Shown piece after piece: positions 6,616 to 8,314 of a DNA stretch of 8,314 bases (position 1 is its first letter; each line of letters opens with the position of its first letter). The translations under genes and the position numbers were made by a program. The DNA comes from Candidatus Faecivivens stercoravium. GTDB lineage: Bacteria > Bacillota > Clostridia > Oscillospirales > Ruminococcaceae. The notes beneath the pieces are model-generated. The model was not told the DNA's origin. It saw only the letters and a program-made list of their open reading frames with translations, and did not search any database. Location of the stretch: contig DVHA01000195.1 of the NCBI GenBank assembly GCA_018712425.1, positions 1-8,314 of the forward strand, read 5' to 3'.

Positions 6616-6655
6616 AACAGAATAATAACGTTCCGTTAAATGCTGTCACTGTCTG

Positions 6656-6849
6656 TAAGCACCCACCTGAACAGCCTCCCTCTCCGAGGGAGGTGGCACG
6701 AAGTGCCGGAAGGAGTGGCGTTATGAACCAAGCGAATAACGCCCCCATAAGCACTTTTGCGGTATCCCGCTATCGCGGTGATACCGACTCCTTCAGTCCG
6801 CGGTGCTGCCAGCTCCCTCCAAGAGGGAGCCTGTTGACGTGGGTGCTTA
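6656..6849. mobile_element. MITE-like element with ~43-bp terminal inverted repeats
   Basis: The left end (6656-6697) and the right end read in reverse (6849-6807) match over about 43 nt: taagcacccac, aacag, ctccctct, gagggag and tggca are shared, with a few mismatches. TA at both ends could be a TA target duplication. Each end carries its own stem (6675-6682 with 6686-6693; 6812-6819 with 6823-6830). Inside are gaaggagt/actccttc (6709-6716 with 6787-6794), ggcgttat/ataacgcc (6717-6724 with 6736-6743), ggcac-gaa-gtgcc (6695-6707) and a ggtatcccgc hairpin (6761-6785). No transposase is encoded, so it would be mobilised in trans, if at all. Elements with ccctct/agaggg ends like these are familiar in gut Clostridia genomes. 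Confidence 0.8.
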
Positions 6850-6864
6850 TCGAAGTTTTTGTGC

Positions 6865-6870
6865 TATAAC
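6865..6870 (+). promoter_or_regulatory. Tentative extended -10 box upstream of the acetyltransferase
   Basis: TATAAC preceded by TGC (an extended -10 form) lies about 50 nt before the acetyltransferase ATG, just outside the MITE-like element. No good -35 stands 16-18 nt upstream; the TTGACG in the element's right end (6834-6839) is 25 nt away, which is too far. AT-rich DNA at 6880-6905 offers other weak candidates. Confidence 0.35.
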
Positions 6871-6919
6871 GGCAGGTCGTTTTTTAAATTGTTATTTTAA
6901 ATATAAAGGAGACCCTGAT

Positions 6920-7441
6920 ATGCAGATTGAAACCGAACGCCTCGTCCTCCGCCCCCTCGGCCCTGCCGACCTTCCCACCGTCCACCGGTACGCCGCCGAC
7001 CCGGAGAATGCCCGGTACATGTTCTTTGGCCTGAAGCAGACCGAAGCGGACACCACCGCTTTCCTCGCGGGAGTGGAGGCCGAATGGAAAAAAGAGGCGC
7101 CGTCCTTTTACGAATTCGCGCTGACGCTTGACGGCGTGCAGTTCGGCGCCGTCGGCCTCTACCTGAACGACAGCCGCACCGAGGGGGAGCTGGGCTGGAT
7201 CCTCGACCGGCGTTACCAGGGAAAGGGTTATGCGCTGGAAGGGGCAAAAGCAGTCCGGGATTTTGCCTTCCGGGAGCTGGGCCTCCTCACCCTCATCGCC
7301 CACTGCGACACCCGCAACGCCCCCTCTTTCCGGCTGATGGAGCGCCTGGGCATGAAACGGGTTGCCGTCGGCCCCCGCCATTACCCCCAGACAGGCGAGG
7401 AAGCGGAGGAGTTTACCTACCGGCTCTGCCGGCCAAACTGA
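6920..7441 (+). CDS. GNAT-family N-acetyltransferase (RimJ/RimL-like)
   Basis: A 173-residue acetyltransferase of the Acetyltransf_3 (RimJ/RimL/SpeG-like) type, which transfers acetyl from acetyl-CoA to an amine. The N-terminus IETERLVLRPL is typical of the family. Motif A is QGKGYA at residues 100-105, the CoA pyrophosphate loop preceded by GWILDRRY, and motif B is NAPSFRLMERLGM at 133-145. Substrate cannot be told: protein N-termini, polyamines and small amines are all possible. The ATG at 6920 has aaggaga 7 nt upstream. The frame stays open back to 6803 inside the mobile element, but the family alignment begins at 6920. The 3' end overlaps the convergent HAD gene by 29 nt, and no terminator is visible between them. 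Confidence 0.88.
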   Translation: MQIETERLVLRPLGPADLPTVHRYAADPENARYMFFGLKQTEADTTAFLAGVEAEWKKEAPSFYEFALTLDGVQFGAVGLYLNDSRTEGELGWILDRRYQGKGYALEGAKAVRDFAFRELGLLTLIAHCDTRNAPSFRLMERLGMKRVAVGPRHYPQTGEEAEEFTYRLCRPN

Positions 7442-8204
7442 TCAGGATATCCGCGGCTTCGGCAAACCCGAGGCCGCCTTCTTTTTCGGTGATATAGGCG
7501 GGGAGGTGGGCAATCTGCCCCGCAAAGGGGGCGAGGTTCGCAACCCCGACCGATAAGGGGAACCGTTTAAACATCGGCTCGTCGTTCGGCGAATCGCCGA
7601 AGAAGACGACCTTCTCTTCCAGATGATCCTCATGGAGGATTTCCCGCAGGAAAAGTTCCGCCATCTCCACCTTCGAATAGTCCCCGAACCAGGTGTTCAC
7701 ATGGATCGAGCTGACCTTCGCCACCGCGCCGAACCGTTCGCAGACCGCCTTGATTTTGAGGGCCGCCTCCATCCCCAGGTGGACGTCCTCGTTAAAGTCG
7801 ATTGCGAGGTCGCAGACCCGGTATGGCTGGTCTTTCGAAACCCGGCAGCCGGGCACCTCCCGGAGGCAGGCCGCCTCAATCTCCCGCAGCTTTTCGTCCA
7901 GCCGTTCCCGGGGCACCGACGGGTGGAAAAACCGCTTCCGCTCCTCCCCTTCCCAGTAGTCGACAAACGCCCCGTTCTCCCCGACGACCGCCGCCGCCGG
8001 CCACTCCCGCAGGATCAGGTCGCACCAGCCGGCCGGCCGCCCGGTGACCGGGATGACCTGGAACCCCGCCCGGGAGAGCTTCCAGAGGGCCGCATAGCTC
8101 TCGGGGAGGAGTTTGCCGCCGTTGGTGATGGTGTCGTCGATGTCGTGGAGGATGTATCGGACCCCCGAAAGGCGTTCGGGGGAAAGGGTCTTGATGGGCT
8201 GCAT
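7413..8204 (-). CDS. HAD-superfamily phosphatase, Cof/HAD-IIB type
   Basis: A 263-residue predicted cytosolic sugar-phosphate or related phosphatase. All four HAD motifs are present: motif I DIDDT at 21-25 (nucleophile D21, general acid D23), motif II VTGRP at 53-57 (T54), motif III K178 in DYSKVE, and motif IV GDSPND at 203-208. The ~90-residue insert between motifs II and III fits a C2-type cap as in Cof, sucrose-phosphatase and mannosyl-3-phosphoglycerate phosphatase relatives. In this superfamily the cap sets substrate range, so the substrate is unknown. The ATG at 8204 has aaggag 7 nt upstream. It is transcribed from its own promoter (8237-8265) and is convergent with the acetyltransferase gene. 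No functional link to the upstream operon is apparent. Confidence 0.9.
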   Translation of the reverse strand: MQPIKTLSPERLSGVRYILHDIDDTITNGGKLLPESYAALWKLSRAGFQVIPVTGRPAGWCDLILREWPAAAVVGENGAFVDYWEGEERKRFFHPSVPRERLDEKLREIEAACLREVPGCRVSKDQPYRVCDLAIDFNEDVHLGMEAALKIKAVCERFGAVAKVSSIHVNTWFGDYSKVEMAELFLREILHEDHLEEKVVFFGDSPNDEPMFKRFPLSVGVANLAPFAGQIAHLPAYITEKEGGLGFAEAADILISLAGRAGR

Positions 8205-8236
8205 AAAAGCGCTCCTTTCCAGCAGTTTCTACCGGT

Positions 8237-8265
8237 ATCATAGCACAAAAATCCCTTTTTCGCAA
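8237..8265 (-). promoter_or_regulatory. Sigma-A promoter of the HAD phosphatase
   Basis: Read on the minus strand, TTGCGA (8265-8260) and TATGAT (8242-8237) are separated by exactly 17 nt, and TGC before the -10 makes it an extended -10 promoter. It lies about 33 nt upstream of the start codon. This is the best promoter match in the window. Confidence 0.75.
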
Positions 8266-8314
8266 TCACCTGATGCAAAAACAAAAACCGCATGGCCCGG
8301 ACAAATGCCCTAAC

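Noticed and set aside
6803..6919. N-terminal extension of the acetyltransferase into the MITE-like element
   Set aside because: There is no ribosome binding site for the earlier start, the sequence is mobile-element DNA, and the GNAT fold begins at the 6920 start.

Overview
The window looks like the chromosome of a gut-type anaerobic Clostridium relative (Bacillota, probably Oscillospiraceae/Ruminococcaceae or close). The basis is a Rex redox repressor, strong Shine-Dalgarno sites, C-ending codons throughout (ATC, GTC, CTC, GAC, CCC) and short structured repeats of a kind common in that group. I cannot name the genus from sequence alone. There are six protein-coding genes, no rRNA or tRNA, and no CRISPR array.

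Layout. Positions 1-560 hold no gene. They contain two inverted copies of a ~135-nt structured repeat around a terminator-like hairpin (a palindrome at about 4-369), then a second copy of the hairpin at 450-483. A sigma-A-type promoter (559-587) leads into four same-strand genes: adenylosuccinate lyase (purB, 636-2066), an aconitase-superfamily hydratase (2166-4436), NADP-dependent isocitrate dehydrogenase (icd, 4658-5887) and the redox repressor rex (5894-6553). A strong terminator follows rex at 6566-6615. A third copy of the structured repeat lies between the hydratase and icd genes and ends about 30 nt before the icd start codon. Downstream is a 194-bp MITE-like element (6656-6849), then a GNAT acetyltransferase (6920-7441). 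A convergent HAD-family phosphatase (8204-7413, minus strand) overlaps the acetyltransferase tail by 29 nt and has a good promoter of its own.

How the genes may work together. The hydratase and isocitrate dehydrogenase would convert citrate to isocitrate to 2-oxoglutarate with production of NADPH, the oxidative half-TCA branch that anaerobes use to make glutamate. Rex, which senses NADH/NAD+, is tightly coupled to icd (6-nt gap) and may tie this branch to redox state. PurB makes AMP and AICAR and releases fumarate. No citrate synthase is visible in the window.

No wholly new protein system is evident. The most unusual material is non-coding. The ~135-nt repeat keeps its stem-loops while the stem sequences change in a compensatory way between copies, and one copy forms most of the leader of icd. 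The MITE-like element has a nested, cloverleaf-like fold. Both enzymes PurB and Icd resemble the eukaryotic-type branches of their families.
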